Positions 16,320 to 23,936 of a DNA stretch of 64,000 nucleotides are shown here, in pieces. Position 1 is the first letter of the stretch, and every line of letters starts with the position of its first letter. Location of the stretch: contig SHYX01000019.1 in assembly GCA_009692585.1 (NCBI GenBank), forward strand, positions 22,195 through 86,194. The letters run 5' to 3'. A program made the translations under genes and the position numbers. The notes below the pieces were generated by a model. That model had not been told where the DNA came from. It worked only from the letters and a program-made list of their open reading frames with translations, and ran no database searches. The DNA comes from Myxococcales bacterium. Lineage in GTDB: Bacteria; Myxococcota; UBA796; SXON01.

Positions 16320-17083
16320 TGCTCACCGTGGGGACGGCGGGGCTGGTGGCTGGGGGAATGGCCCTGGTCGCCGGTGTCAGCGGCGTCGCCCTCGGGCGGT
16401 TCCTGCGTTGGTGGAAGGGGTCGCGGCGCTGGTGGATCGAGGGTCCGCTGGTCGGGGGGACGGCGCTCGGTCTCGGTGGAGGACTGGGCGGGGTCGGGGC
16501 GCTGCTCCTCGGCGGGAGGATGCGCCTGGACCCGGAGACCCTCGCCAGCGACCCCTGGGTGGTTGCCGCGCTCCTGGCGACGTTCCTCGGAAACCTGGGC
16601 GCGCTCGTTGCCGTCGGGCTCGCGGACGGGGTGCGCGTTCCTTCACGCCCGCCCGCCCGCTGGCTGGCCGTGGGCGCGGCGTCGGTCGCGGTCGTTTTGG
16701 GGTTCTCCGTCGGCTGGGGGCTCCTGCTCTACACCTGGGGGCACACCTACGAAGCCCAGAGCATCGCGGCGGCCGTGAACAACCCCGAGGGGTGGATCCG
16801 GTGGGGGAGCATCGGCTTCGTGGTACTCGGCGCCCCGGTCACCGAGGAGCTGCTTTTTCGAGGTTGGCTGCAGCCTCTGGTGGGCCGTGCGTTCGGGCCG
16901 CGCGCCGGTGTCGTGCTTCAGGCGGTGGCTTTCGCGGCGTTGCATGTCGAGCGACTCTGGGCCCTCCCGCCGATCCTGGTCGTCGGGCTGGTGGCGGGGT
17001 GGCTGCGCTACAAGAGCGGCAGCGTGCTCCCGGGCCTCGTGATGCACATGTTGAACAACAGCGCGGCGCTGCTGAGCCTGTGA
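16319..17083 (+). CDS. CPBP-family intramembrane metalloprotease
   Basis: A 254-residue integral membrane protein with about seven hydrophobic helices. The Abi/CAAX-prenyl-protease (CPBP) motifs are complete: EELLFRGWLQ (Glu176, Glu177, Arg181), FAALHVERLW (His209) and VMHMLNNS (His243, Asn246). Family members are glutamic or metal-dependent intramembrane proteases, some involved in bacteriocin self-immunity or protein processing. No bacteriocin gene is visible here. ATG at 16319 overlaps the stop of the lipoprotein gene, so the two are coupled and the lipoprotein could be a functional neighbour. Confidence 0.88.
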   Translation: MLTVGTAGLVAGGMALVAGVSGVALGRFLRWWKGSRRWWIEGPLVGGTALGLGGGLGGVGALLLGGRMRLDPETLASDPWVVAALLATFLGNLGALVAVGLADGVRVPSRPPARWLAVGAASVAVVLGFSVGWGLLLYTWGHTYEAQSIAAAVNNPEGWIRWGSIGFVVLGAPVTEELLFRGWLQPLVGRAFGPRAGVVLQAVAFAALHVERLWALPPILVVGLVAGWLRYKSGSVLPGLVMHMLNNSAALLSL

Positions 17084-17139
17084 GGTAGGGGGAGAGGGCG
17101 GCGAGCGTCTTCCGGCGGTTCTGGTCAGGGGCCGCCGAC

Positions 17140-18405
17140 TCAGCGTCCCGCTCGCCGCTCGATCCGCCCCAGCGCCGCGGCGGCCTGGGGCGCCACCGAC
17201 GCGGCGGCGTGGGCTTCGACGGCCACCCTGCCATACAGTGCGCGGAACAGGCCTTCCTTCGAGGTCGCCTCGGGCCCACCCACCGCGCGCGTCACCGGCA
17301 GGATCCAGGCGGCGTCGGGCTCCGGCCGCACGACAATGCTCCGGTCGAGTTCGCGGGGCGCGGCATCCGCCGCCAATTCGACGATCCGGTCCATCGCGCG
17401 CACTACCTGCGGCCGGTCCCACGCGGCCCACAGTTCGTCCACGGCGCTCTTCCAGGCGACGGTCCGCCACACCGCAGCGAGCCGGGCCGGCTCGGGTCCG
17501 AAGCGCGCGGCCGCGCGGAGTTGGTCCATCCGGTCGAACCCGCCGCACGGCAGGTCGGGGCACCGACCGCGCCACCGCAACGCCGCGTGGGCGACCAACG
17601 CCATCCCCGCCGCGCCGTCGTCACGCGCGTCGAGGGTCAGGTCCCGCAGCGCCCGCTCCAGGCGGGTGGCGACGACGTCTTCCCCGTCGGCGCCGGCCAG
17701 CGCCAGCCGACGCGCCTTGAGCGCAGCGTGCTCCTTGGCGGAGTCGGCAGCGGCTTCTTCGAGCGCGAACATCGTGACATCCGCGAGCACGCGACGACCG
17801 AGCTCCGACGGGGAGGCCGCGTCGCCGTTGCGGCCCAACAGCAGTTGCCCCGCCGGCGTCGTCGCCAGCCGCGCCCAGGCGTCGTCGCCCAGCAGCGCCG
17901 CCACGGCGCTGGTGTCGATGTCGGGCGCCCCGAGCCAACCGAGGAGCACCGCGCGCTCGAGCACCGGCAGCGCGGCGTCGGCGCGGTCGCTCCCCAACCA
18001 GGCCAACGGGCCGCGGGGCGCTTCGACGTTGCCGGCGCCCGGCTCGGCCAGCGGGAGGAGCCAACGCGTCAGGCCCGTCGGATCGGCGAGCATGGTCTCC
18101 GCCCCGGCCAGTCGGGCGCCCCGCAACAGCGCCACGCTCGCGGTCCCCGCCGCACTGGCCTCCAGAAACCACACCGCGTCGGGTGCGGCGTCGGGGGGGA
18201 GCCGGGCCCACACCGCGTAGCCCGGGTCTCGCACCACGACCGGTCGCGTCAGGCGACGGGCGAGGGGGTCGCCGGCCAGCAGCCACCGTCGCCACGCGGC
18301 GAGGTCCGCTGGCTCCGCGACCTCCACCGCCGCCCCCGTGGGAATCAGCTCCAGCCCGGGCGGGATCTTCTGCGGGCACGCCTGGAGGAGGAACAGCCAG
18401 GGCAT
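17140..18405 (-). CDS. Uncharacterised lipoprotein
   Basis: A 421-residue Ala/Arg/Leu-rich protein of no recognised family. MPWLFLLQAC is a very short lipoprotein leader with the lipobox Cys at 10. The mature part is mostly helical. It contains an Arg/Cys pair region, WRGRCPDLPCGGFDRMDQLR, that may form a disulfide loop. The start ATG shares one base with the upstream hydrolase stop (18405-18407), so it is the last gene of a bcp-hydrolase-lipoprotein operon on the minus strand. The function cannot be inferred. Confidence 0.72.
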   Translation of the reverse strand: MPWLFLLQACPQKIPPGLELIPTGAAVEVAEPADLAAWRRWLLAGDPLARRLTRPVVVRDPGYAVWARLPPDAAPDAVWFLEASAAGTASVALLRGARLAGAETMLADPTGLTRWLLPLAEPGAGNVEAPRGPLAWLGSDRADAALPVLERAVLLGWLGAPDIDTSAVAALLGDDAWARLATTPAGQLLLGRNGDAASPSELGRRVLADVTMFALEEAAADSAKEHAALKARRLALAGADGEDVVATRLERALRDLTLDARDDGAAGMALVAHAALRWRGRCPDLPCGGFDRMDQLRAAARFGPEPARLAAVWRTVAWKSAVDELWAAWDRPQVVRAMDRIVELAADAAPRELDRSIVVRPEPDAAWILPVTRAVGGPEATSKEGLFRALYGRVAVEAHAAASVAPQAAAALGRIERRAGR

Positions 18406-19235
18406 CAGCGGGCGGCGTCCTTCTGACCGTAGGCCGAGCGTCGCCGCGACTGGGGACCTCGCCGCTCCTTGCGCGCGGCGTGGCCGACGCCTTCGTAGGG
18501 GCCATACCCGTCACTCTCGAGGACGCGCGGCCGCACCGGCTCCACGCAGAAGGCCACGATGTCGGCGAGCATGCGATCACCTCCGGGCTCCAGCATCGGC
18601 GTGTGGGCAAGGTCGTCGTAGCGCCAGGCCACGCCCTCGAAGCAGTCGGCGACGACCCGGGCGGCGGCGGGAGGGATCACCGGATCGGCGCCGCCGATCA
18701 CCACCAGCACGGGCGTGTCGAAGGCGGTCGGCCGGACCTCGGGCGCGCGAAGCAGATCGCGACACAGACGATTCGGCCAGGGCACGCAGCGGGCGATGGC
18801 CTGGGGCAGCGCCTCGGCCGACACATGGGAGAAGCCGAGGTCCGTCCAGCCCCGACGGCTCGGGACATAGGCGCGGCCCAGCGCCAGCGTGGCGAGTGCA
18901 CGGGGAAGGTGGGACCACGTGGCCGCCCCGATGGAGGGTCGGCCGGGCGGAAGCGGGCAGATCAGCACCGCGCCGGCGACGGTCCGCCGGGTCAGGATGA
19001 GCTGCACCGCCAGCCCCGAGACGCTGTGGCCGCAGAGGATGACCGGCCCCGAAACGCTGTCCGCAGCGCGCTCGATGGCAGCGACCACGTCTGCGAAGCC
19101 GGCATCCTGACCGTCGCCGTGCCCGGGAAGGGTCAGGGGCTGGAATACCAAGCCCGCCGCTTCGAACGCGCTGCGCCACGGTTCGAAGACCCAGGGTCCC
19201 AGGCCCAGTCCGTGCGCTGCCAGGACCGTGGTCAC
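18405..19235 (-). CDS. Alpha/beta-hydrolase
   Basis: A 276-residue hydrolase of the alpha/beta fold. LCGHSVSGLAV gives nucleophile Ser71. VIGGADPVIPP holds the acid and DDLAHTPML the catalytic His. The first strand VLAAHGLGLGP supplies the oxyanion region. The C-terminal 45 residues are basic and low-complexity (KERRGPQSRRR), beyond the normal fold. GTG is the start codon and overlaps the bcp stop as GTGA (19232-19235). Substrate unknown. Confidence 0.85.
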   Translation of the reverse strand: MTTVLAAHGLGLGPWVFEPWRSAFEAAGLVFQPLTLPGHGDGQDAGFADVVAAIERAADSVSGPVILCGHSVSGLAVQLILTRRTVAGAVLICPLPPGRPSIGAATWSHLPRALATLALGRAYVPSRRGWTDLGFSHVSAEALPQAIARCVPWPNRLCRDLLRAPEVRPTAFDTPVLVVIGGADPVIPPAAARVVADCFEGVAWRYDDLAHTPMLEPGGDRMLADIVAFCVEPVRPRVLESDGYGPYEGVGHAARKERRGPQSRRRSAYGQKDAAR

Positions 19236-19705
19236 GGCGCGGGCCGGGGCCCCTCGACGCGGGCCAGCACCTGGGCGGCGTGGCCGCGGGCGGTCACCGG
19301 ATCCCAGACCTCGGCGATGGTGCCGTGCTCATCCACCAGAAAGCTGATGCGCGCGATGCCCTTGTACGTCCGACCGTACAGCTTCTTGTCGCGCCAGGCC
19401 CCGTAGGCTTCGCAGATGCCACCGGGGTCGGCGACCAGGGCGAACGGCAGGCACTCCTTGGCGCGGAACCGCTTGTGGGAGTTCACGCTGTCGCGGCTGA
19501 TGCCGAGCACCACGGCGTCGGCCGCCGCGAACCGCGCGTGAAGTTCCCCGAACTCCCGCGCCTCGATCGTGCAGCCCGGCGTCGAGTCCTTGGGGTAGAA
19601 GTACAGGACGATCTTCTTTCCCAAAAGCGACGACAGCCGCAGTGGCCCGGCGTCGGTCTCCGCGGAAAAGTCAGGAGCGAGCATACCTGCGGTCGGCGTG
19701 GCCAT
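19232..19705 (-). CDS. bcp: Thiol peroxidase, BCP/PrxQ family
   Basis: A 157-residue peroxiredoxin that reduces hydrogen peroxide and organic peroxides, using thioredoxin as donor. The active site is YPKDSTPGCTIEARE, with peroxidatic Cys45 in the TPxxC context. Family partners FYPKD, LGISRDS and F-x-x-K-x-x-LPFALVAD follow in order. The resolving Cys expected five residues after Cys45 is Arg50, so disulfide formation must use Cys85 (KECLPF), Cys98 or another thiol. It is full length. It is the first gene of a three-gene minus-strand operon. Confidence 0.93.
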   Translation of the reverse strand: MATPTAGMLAPDFSAETDAGPLRLSSLLGKKIVLYFYPKDSTPGCTIEAREFGELHARFAAADAVVLGISRDSVNSHKRFRAKECLPFALVADPGGICEAYGAWRDKKLYGRTYKGIARISFLVDEHGTIAEVWDPVTARGHAAQVLARVEGPRPAP

Positions 19706-19745
19706 GGAACGAGCGTAACCCTGGCGCCCCGGCTAAGGCGCCGCC

Positions 19746-20531
19746 ATGGGAATACGAGAGGGAGCGAACAGGGGCGGGCGTCGGCCGCCGAAGCCGCAAG
19801 GCCGCCCCGGGGTGGCCGACGCGATCGCGCTCCGAGCCGCCGAGATCCACAAAACGGCCGGGGTTCCGCTGGAGGTGGCCCGGCTCGTCGCCTTAGGTCG
19901 GCTCGACCTCAACGAGGCGGTCAAGAAGATGGCCTTCGTCGACGAGGTCAGCGGGTTGATGGCGCGGCACGGGCTGGATCGGGCGCTGGCCACCCAGGTG
20001 GCGCTGGGGCACGCCAGGCTGGAACCGGTGCTCGCCAAGCGGCGCATCGACGCGCACCTCGACGCCAACCGCGGTCGCGACGTCTTCGTCTCGGCGGTGG
20101 CGTCCCAGGCGGAACAGGTGCTGGGGCTGTACGGACGCAGGCTGGTTCGCGCCGTCGTTCTGTCAGACAACACCTATGAGATCGTGGTGCGTGACGCCGA
20201 ATCGGGCGCCGTCTCCACCGTGCACAAGACGGCCGTGAAGTTCGTCGCGGACGCATCGTCGTGGCCGAAGGCGCGCAAGGCGATGACCTGGGATCCCCTC
20301 CGCAAGGCGCGCGAGCTGCAGCCGATACTCGCACCACAGAAACGCTTCGGGTGCAGCAATCGTCGCCTCGGCGAGGTGTGGGATAAACAGGCAGAGGCGA
20401 CGATCACCCTGGTCGAGGGCGAAGTCTTCGAAGGCACCGTCGCCTGGGTCGCCCGCTGGGAGCTCGGCCTGCACACCAAGGGCGGCGACATCGCCGTGCT
20501 CCGCCACGCCCTCGACGACTTTCGGGACTGA
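19746..20531 (+). CDS. Protein with two Sm/Hfq-like segments
   Basis: A 261-residue basic protein not assigned to a named family. Residues 36-63 and 72-101 are two copies of a helical unit, Gly-(Val/Leu)-...-Val-Ala-Leu-Gly-...-Lys. Residues 122-169 (LYGRRLVRAVVLSDNTYEIV and VHKTAVKFV) read like an Hfq Sm1 strand set followed by the KHAI-type Sm2 motif. Residues 216-259 (LVEGEVFEGTVAWVARWELG and VLRHALDDF) repeat the pattern. A two-Sm protein could form a half-size ring and bind RNA; that is inference from motif shape only. The basic leader GRRPPKPQGRP suits nucleic-acid binding. It sits 5 bases before the split RdgC pair, so a shared transcript is very likely. Confidence 0.68.
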   Translation: MGIREGANRGGRRPPKPQGRPGVADAIALRAAEIHKTAGVPLEVARLVALGRLDLNEAVKKMAFVDEVSGLMARHGLDRALATQVALGHARLEPVLAKRRIDAHLDANRGRDVFVSAVASQAEQVLGLYGRRLVRAVVLSDNTYEIVVRDAESGAVSTVHKTAVKFVADASSWPKARKAMTWDPLRKARELQPILAPQKRFGCSNRRLGEVWDKQAEATITLVEGEVFEGTVAWVARWELGLHTKGGDIAVLRHALDDFRD

Positions 20532-20536
20532 TCACC

Positions 20537-21154
20537 ATGGGCATCCTCAAGGGCCCCCTGTCGGGGCGACGCTACCGGATTGTCGGCGACCTGCCCGAGG
20601 GCTTCACCGACGAGTACATCGCCGCGCTCAACACCAACCAACATCGCGAGCCGCAGTCGCCCACCCACAAGGGTCAGTCGATGGGCTGGTGCCAGGTCCA
20701 CAACCTGCTGGATGTGGACTTCTCCGATGTCAACCAGTGGTTGTACAACCACTACGCGCTGTTCGCGCTGCGCGTCGACACCAAGACCGTGCCGGCCAAG
20801 CTGCTCCGTGCCCACCTGGAAAAGCGACAACAATCTTGGTGTCAGGCGAATAATCGTCCGAAGGCGCCCGCAGCCGTCCGGGAGGAGCTGCGCGAAGCGT
20901 TGGAGCAGGAGATGTTGCAAAAGACGCTTCCCCGGGTGCAGACGATGGAGGTCGCGTGGAACATGAACGACCGCTGGCTGTTCTTCACCAGCGACGGCGA
21001 GGGTCCGAATGAGAGCTTCCAGAAGTTGTTCCTACGGACCTTTGGCCTGCGCGCCATCCCATGGAGCCCCCTCGACGAGCTCGCGGGGACCGATGGGCTC
21101 CCCGAGGCGCTGGTGAGCGCCGGCACGACCGACCTGCGGGGGGCCGGGCGATGA
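20537..21154 (+). CDS. RdgC-like protein, N-terminal part
   Basis: A 205-residue protein matching the first two thirds of RdgC. RdgC is a ring-shaped DNA-binding protein that restrains RecA. Landmarks in order: GWCQVHN (RdgC GWVPP position), ALFALRVDTKTVPAKLLRAH (RdgC RKEEKILPSPVI), the helical REELREALEQEMLQKTLPRV, then AWNMNDRWLFFTS (the WIDT-NG strand) and a helix ending LFLRTFGLRAIPWSP. The following RdgC C-terminal third is on the next gene, joined by an ATGA overlap at 21151-21154. It is too short to be a complete RdgC (about 300 residues). Confidence 0.72.
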   Translation: MGILKGPLSGRRYRIVGDLPEGFTDEYIAALNTNQHREPQSPTHKGQSMGWCQVHNLLDVDFSDVNQWLYNHYALFALRVDTKTVPAKLLRAHLEKRQQSWCQANNRPKAPAAVREELREALEQEMLQKTLPRVQTMEVAWNMNDRWLFFTSDGEGPNESFQKLFLRTFGLRAIPWSPLDELAGTDGLPEALVSAGTTDLRGAGR

Positions 21155-21687
21155 GCGAGGGCGCAACCGAGCTGCTTCCAGCCCACGTCTCCGCGGACTT
21201 CTACCTCTGGTTGTGGTTCAAGAGCGAGAGCCTCGGGGGTCACTTTTCGATCGAGGATGGCACCGCTCTCGAAGTCTACGTCGACGACCGCCTCGCGTTG
21301 CGCGACGCGGGCGAAGAGCGCCCCACGACGCTGTTGACGGGCGACAGCCCCGGCACCACCCCGGAGGCTCGGGCTGCGGTGCTGGGGGGCAAGGTCCCCA
21401 AGGAGATCCGGTTCCTGATGCGCCGTGAGGATCGGGAGTACCACGTGACCCTGCGCGGCGAGCGCGTCGGGATCGCGGGCGCGAAGCTCCCGACGCAGGT
21501 CAAGACCGGGGAGGTCGCCGAGATACTCTACGATCGCATGTTCGTGTACGAAGAACTCCACTGGCTGGTGTCGTGCCTGCTCCGGCAGTTCGCTGCCGAG
21601 CGGGCGTCCGCAGCCTGGCGCCTCACCGTCGTTCCGCAGATGCGGGCGTGGCTGGGCGCGCTTGACGCGGGCGCCTCCGGTGGGTAG
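21151..21687 (+). CDS. RdgC-like protein, C-terminal part
   Basis: A 178-residue protein whose order of elements parallels the RdgC C-terminal region: FYLWLWFKSESLGGHFSIED (RdgC LTEWVRSG... position), ALEVYVDDRLALRD, a TTLLTGDSP loop, EARAAVLGGKVPKEIRFLMR (RdgC I-x-AGK-V-x-KLAL) and EYHVTLRGERVGIAGAKLP. Together with the preceding gene it rebuilds one RdgC-like chain in two polypeptides, starting on an overlapping ATGA. Neither half shows a frameshift signature, since the start codon and spacing look regular, so this is probably a stable split. tRNA-Arg follows 14 bases after the stop. Confidence 0.68.
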   Translation: MSEGATELLPAHVSADFYLWLWFKSESLGGHFSIEDGTALEVYVDDRLALRDAGEERPTTLLTGDSPGTTPEARAAVLGGKVPKEIRFLMRREDREYHVTLRGERVGIAGAKLPTQVKTGEVAEILYDRMFVYEELHWLVSCLLRQFAAERASAAWRLTVVPQMRAWLGALDAGASGG

Positions 21688-21701
21688 TTGCGCGCCGGAA
21701 C

Positions 21702-21778
21702 GCACGGTTAGCTCAGCTGGATAGAGCGTTGGCCTCCGAAGCCAAAGGTCACTGGTTCGAATCCAGTACCGTGCACCA
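21702..21778 (+). tRNA. tRNA-Arg (anticodon CCG)
   Basis: A 77-base cloverleaf. The acceptor arms GCACGGT (21702-21708) and ACCGTGC (21768-21774) pair fully. The D arm is GCTC..GAGC. The anticodon stem TTGGC/GCCAA encloses the loop CTCCGAA with anticodon CCG, reading CGG. The T arm is ACTGG-TTCGAAT-CCAGT. The discriminator is A, and CCA is encoded at 21776-21778. No integration remnants are visible next to it. Confidence 0.96.
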
Positions 21779-21853
21779 TCTCGCGGCGTCGGGTTGCCCT
21801 GGGCGCGCGGTCGGCTACGTTGCCCGGGTGCTTGACGCCGTGAGGATCTCGTA

Positions 21854-22714
21854 ATGCGGGTGCGGTTCTGGGGGGTACGGGGTTCCATCCCCGTTCCAGG
21901 GGCAGATACTGCGCGATATGGGGGCAACACCTCCTGCGTCGAGTTGCAACTTCCGGGGGAGGCACCCTGCATCTTCGATGCGGGCACGGGCGCGCGGGTG
22001 CTCGGTCGGGAGCTCCTCGGGCGACCCGAGCGCGCCGTCAACCTGTTCTTCACCCATTTCCATCTCGACCATCTCTTCGGCTTTCCGTTCTTCGCGCCGC
22101 TCTTCGCGCCGAGCTTCAAGGTGCAGGTGGCCGCGCCGGGGTTTACGCCCGAGGGCACCCGCGATCGGCTCGGCCGGTACATGAACGGCGTGCTCCACCC
22201 GCTGCGGATGCACGACCTGCCCGCGCCACTGGAATTCGAGGCGCTTCGGCCGGGACGCCCCATCACCCGGGGTGGCTACCAGATAACCGCCACCCAGCTC
22301 AACCATCCCGGCGGGGCCTGTGGGTACGTCGTCGAGGGTGGAGGTCGCAAGGTCGCCTACCTCACCGACACCTCGCCCCTGTCGCGCCCTGGCGAGGCCT
22401 TGTCCGGTGGGCAGGCGCCCAACAGCCGCGAGGCGGCGCTCATCAAGCTCTTGCGCGACGCGGACCTCGTGGCCGTCGATACGATGTTCACCGAGGTTGA
22501 GTACCTCGAAAAGATGACGTGGGGTCATGGGTATCCGGAGTACGCCGCGGCGCTCTGTCGCGCGGCGGACGTGCGGAAGCTGGCGCTGTTCCACCACTCC
22601 CCCGACGCGTCGGATGACGACCTCGACCGGCTTTCCGACCGGTGGTCTGGCGGGTACCAGGACATGCGGGTGATGGTCGCCCGGGAGGGGGCGGACGTGG
22701 ACTTCGAGGGGTAG
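21854..22714 (+). CDS. Metallo-beta-lactamase-fold hydrolase
   Basis: A 286-residue MBL-fold protein. The zinc motif THFHLDHLFGF gives His68-x-His70-x-Asp72-His73. QLNHPGGACGY, LTDTSP and the later FHHSPDASDDD supply the remaining ligands. The opening RVRFWGVRGSIPVPG and ARYGGNTSCVEL are characteristic of the tRNase Z/cyclic-nucleotide phosphodiesterase-like branch. The target (phosphodiester, lactone or small ester) is unknown. The promoter probably lies in the 75 bases after tRNA-Arg. The next gene starts 23 bases downstream. Confidence 0.9.
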   Translation: MRVRFWGVRGSIPVPGADTARYGGNTSCVELQLPGEAPCIFDAGTGARVLGRELLGRPERAVNLFFTHFHLDHLFGFPFFAPLFAPSFKVQVAAPGFTPEGTRDRLGRYMNGVLHPLRMHDLPAPLEFEALRPGRPITRGGYQITATQLNHPGGACGYVVEGGGRKVAYLTDTSPLSRPGEALSGGQAPNSREAALIKLLRDADLVAVDTMFTEVEYLEKMTWGHGYPEYAAALCRAADVRKLALFHHSPDASDDDLDRLSDRWSGGYQDMRVMVAREGADVDFEG

Positions 22715-22737
22715 CGACGCTCTACCTGGACGAGTCG

Positions 22738-23058
22738 GTGATTCGGTGCTTCCTCGCGGGGTTGCTGCTGAGTATCGCCGGAGTCTGGCTCGCGTGGCTC
22801 GCGGGTTGGATCAACCGGGTAGAGCTGACCACGAAGGCCCTGCCGGTCGTGACGGCGCTCGGGTTGTCCTTCGAGCGTGAGGGGATGCGTTCGTTCGTCG
22901 CGGCGTCGGGCACCTTCGAGGGCGTGGACGTGCGTGTTCGCTGGGGAACCGGGCTTCTGGGCCCGACGACCGCGGTCTCGGTGGGTACGGCGCCGTGGGA
23001 GGCCGTTCCCGATGAGCAGGCGGTGGAAGCGTGGCTGACGACGCGCGTCCGGCGGTGA
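22738..23058 (+). CDS. Small membrane protein, hypothetical
   Basis: A 106-residue protein of unknown family with one N-terminal transmembrane helix, CFLAGLLLSIAGVWLAWLAG, then a soluble domain with FVAASGTFEGVDVRVRWGTG and a C-terminal helix. The reading frame is open further upstream inside the MBL gene, but GTG at 22738 is the start that gives a clean signal anchor. The stop overlaps the manA start as TGATG (23056-23060), suggesting coupling. No function can be inferred. Confidence 0.65.
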   Translation: MIRCFLAGLLLSIAGVWLAWLAGWINRVELTTKALPVVTALGLSFEREGMRSFVAASGTFEGVDVRVRWGTGLLGPTTAVSVGTAPWEAVPDEQAVEAWLTTRVRR

Positions 23059-23936
23059 TGTCGCCCGGGTCCCCCCCGCGGGCTACCGTGACGCGCTTGT
23101 CGCCGCTCCACCTGGTTCCGCATCTGACCCGGCCGCCGTGGGGCGGGCACCGGCTGGCGGCGCTGGGAAAAGGCGAGGGCGTGATCGGCGAGTCCTGGGA
23201 GGTCTGGCGCGAGAACCGCGTCCGCGGCGATGATCGTCCCTTCGGCGCGATCGTCGATTTCCCGCTCCTGGTCAAGCTGCTCGACACCCAGCAGATCCTG
23301 TCGGTCCAGGTGCATCCGGGGGATGTCCAGGCGCGTGAGCGGGTGGGCGCCCCCCACGGCAAGGCCGAGGCCTGGGTCGTTCTCGAAGCCACCCCCGGTG
23401 CGCGAATCGCGTACGGTCTGGCCCGCCCGCTCAGCGAGCGGCAGCTCCGCGAGCGAGCCGAGAGCGGAGAGATCGAGGCCGATCTGGCCTGGCTGTACCC
23501 CCAGGCGGGGGATGTCATCGAGGTGCCACCTGGGACCATCCATGCCATCGGGCCGGGGCTCCTCTTGTACGAAGTGCAGCAGCCGATCGATCTGACGTGG
23601 CGGCTGTACGACTGGGGCCGCGGGCGTGAGCTGCACCTGGATCACGCCTGCGCCGTGGCGCGCCGGGAACCGCTGCCGAGCCCGTTCCGGCGCCCGCTCG
23701 AGATCGCGCCGGGGATCCAGCGCCTGATCGAAGCGCCACACTTCGTCGTCGAGCGCGTGACCCTGCCGGCCGTGCGCCATGGATGGGAGGCGTTGACCCT
23801 GATCGAGGGGGCGGGCGAGATCGACGGGGCGGCGTTTGGTCTCTGGACCACCGTGGTCCTGCCGCCGGGTGCGACCGCGGTCTCCGGAGCCGGCGTGGCC
23901 CTGGCATCGCGACCTGGGCTTACTTCAGGCCGATGA
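23058..23936 (+). CDS. manA: Mannose-6-phosphate isomerase, class I
   Basis: A 292-residue cupin enzyme interconverting fructose-6-phosphate and mannose-6-phosphate. Zinc ligands are visible: SVQVHPGD (Gln84, His86), KAEAWVVLE (Glu104) and PPGTIHAIG (His). PPWGGHRLAALG and ESWEVWREN match the short Bacillus-type class. The ATG at 23058 starts inside the upstream stop; a GTG further in (VTRLSPLHL) is an alternative. It supplies mannose-6-phosphate toward the ManC enzyme at 32171. The 3' end overlaps the convergent transglutaminase-like gene by 17 bases. Confidence 0.92.
   Translation: MSPGSPPRATVTRLSPLHLVPHLTRPPWGGHRLAALGKGEGVIGESWEVWRENRVRGDDRPFGAIVDFPLLVKLLDTQQILSVQVHPGDVQARERVGAPHGKAEAWVVLEATPGARIAYGLARPLSERQLRERAESGEIEADLAWLYPQAGDVIEVPPGTIHAIGPGLLLYEVQQPIDLTWRLYDWGRGRELHLDHACAVARREPLPSPFRRPLEIAPGIQRLIEAPHFVVERVTLPAVRHGWEALTLIEGAGEIDGAAFGLWTTVVLPPGATAVSGAGVALASRPGLTSGR

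Noticed and set aside
21702..21778. tRNA-Arg as an integration site for a mobile element
   Set aside because: No integrase gene and no repeated tRNA 3' end nearby.
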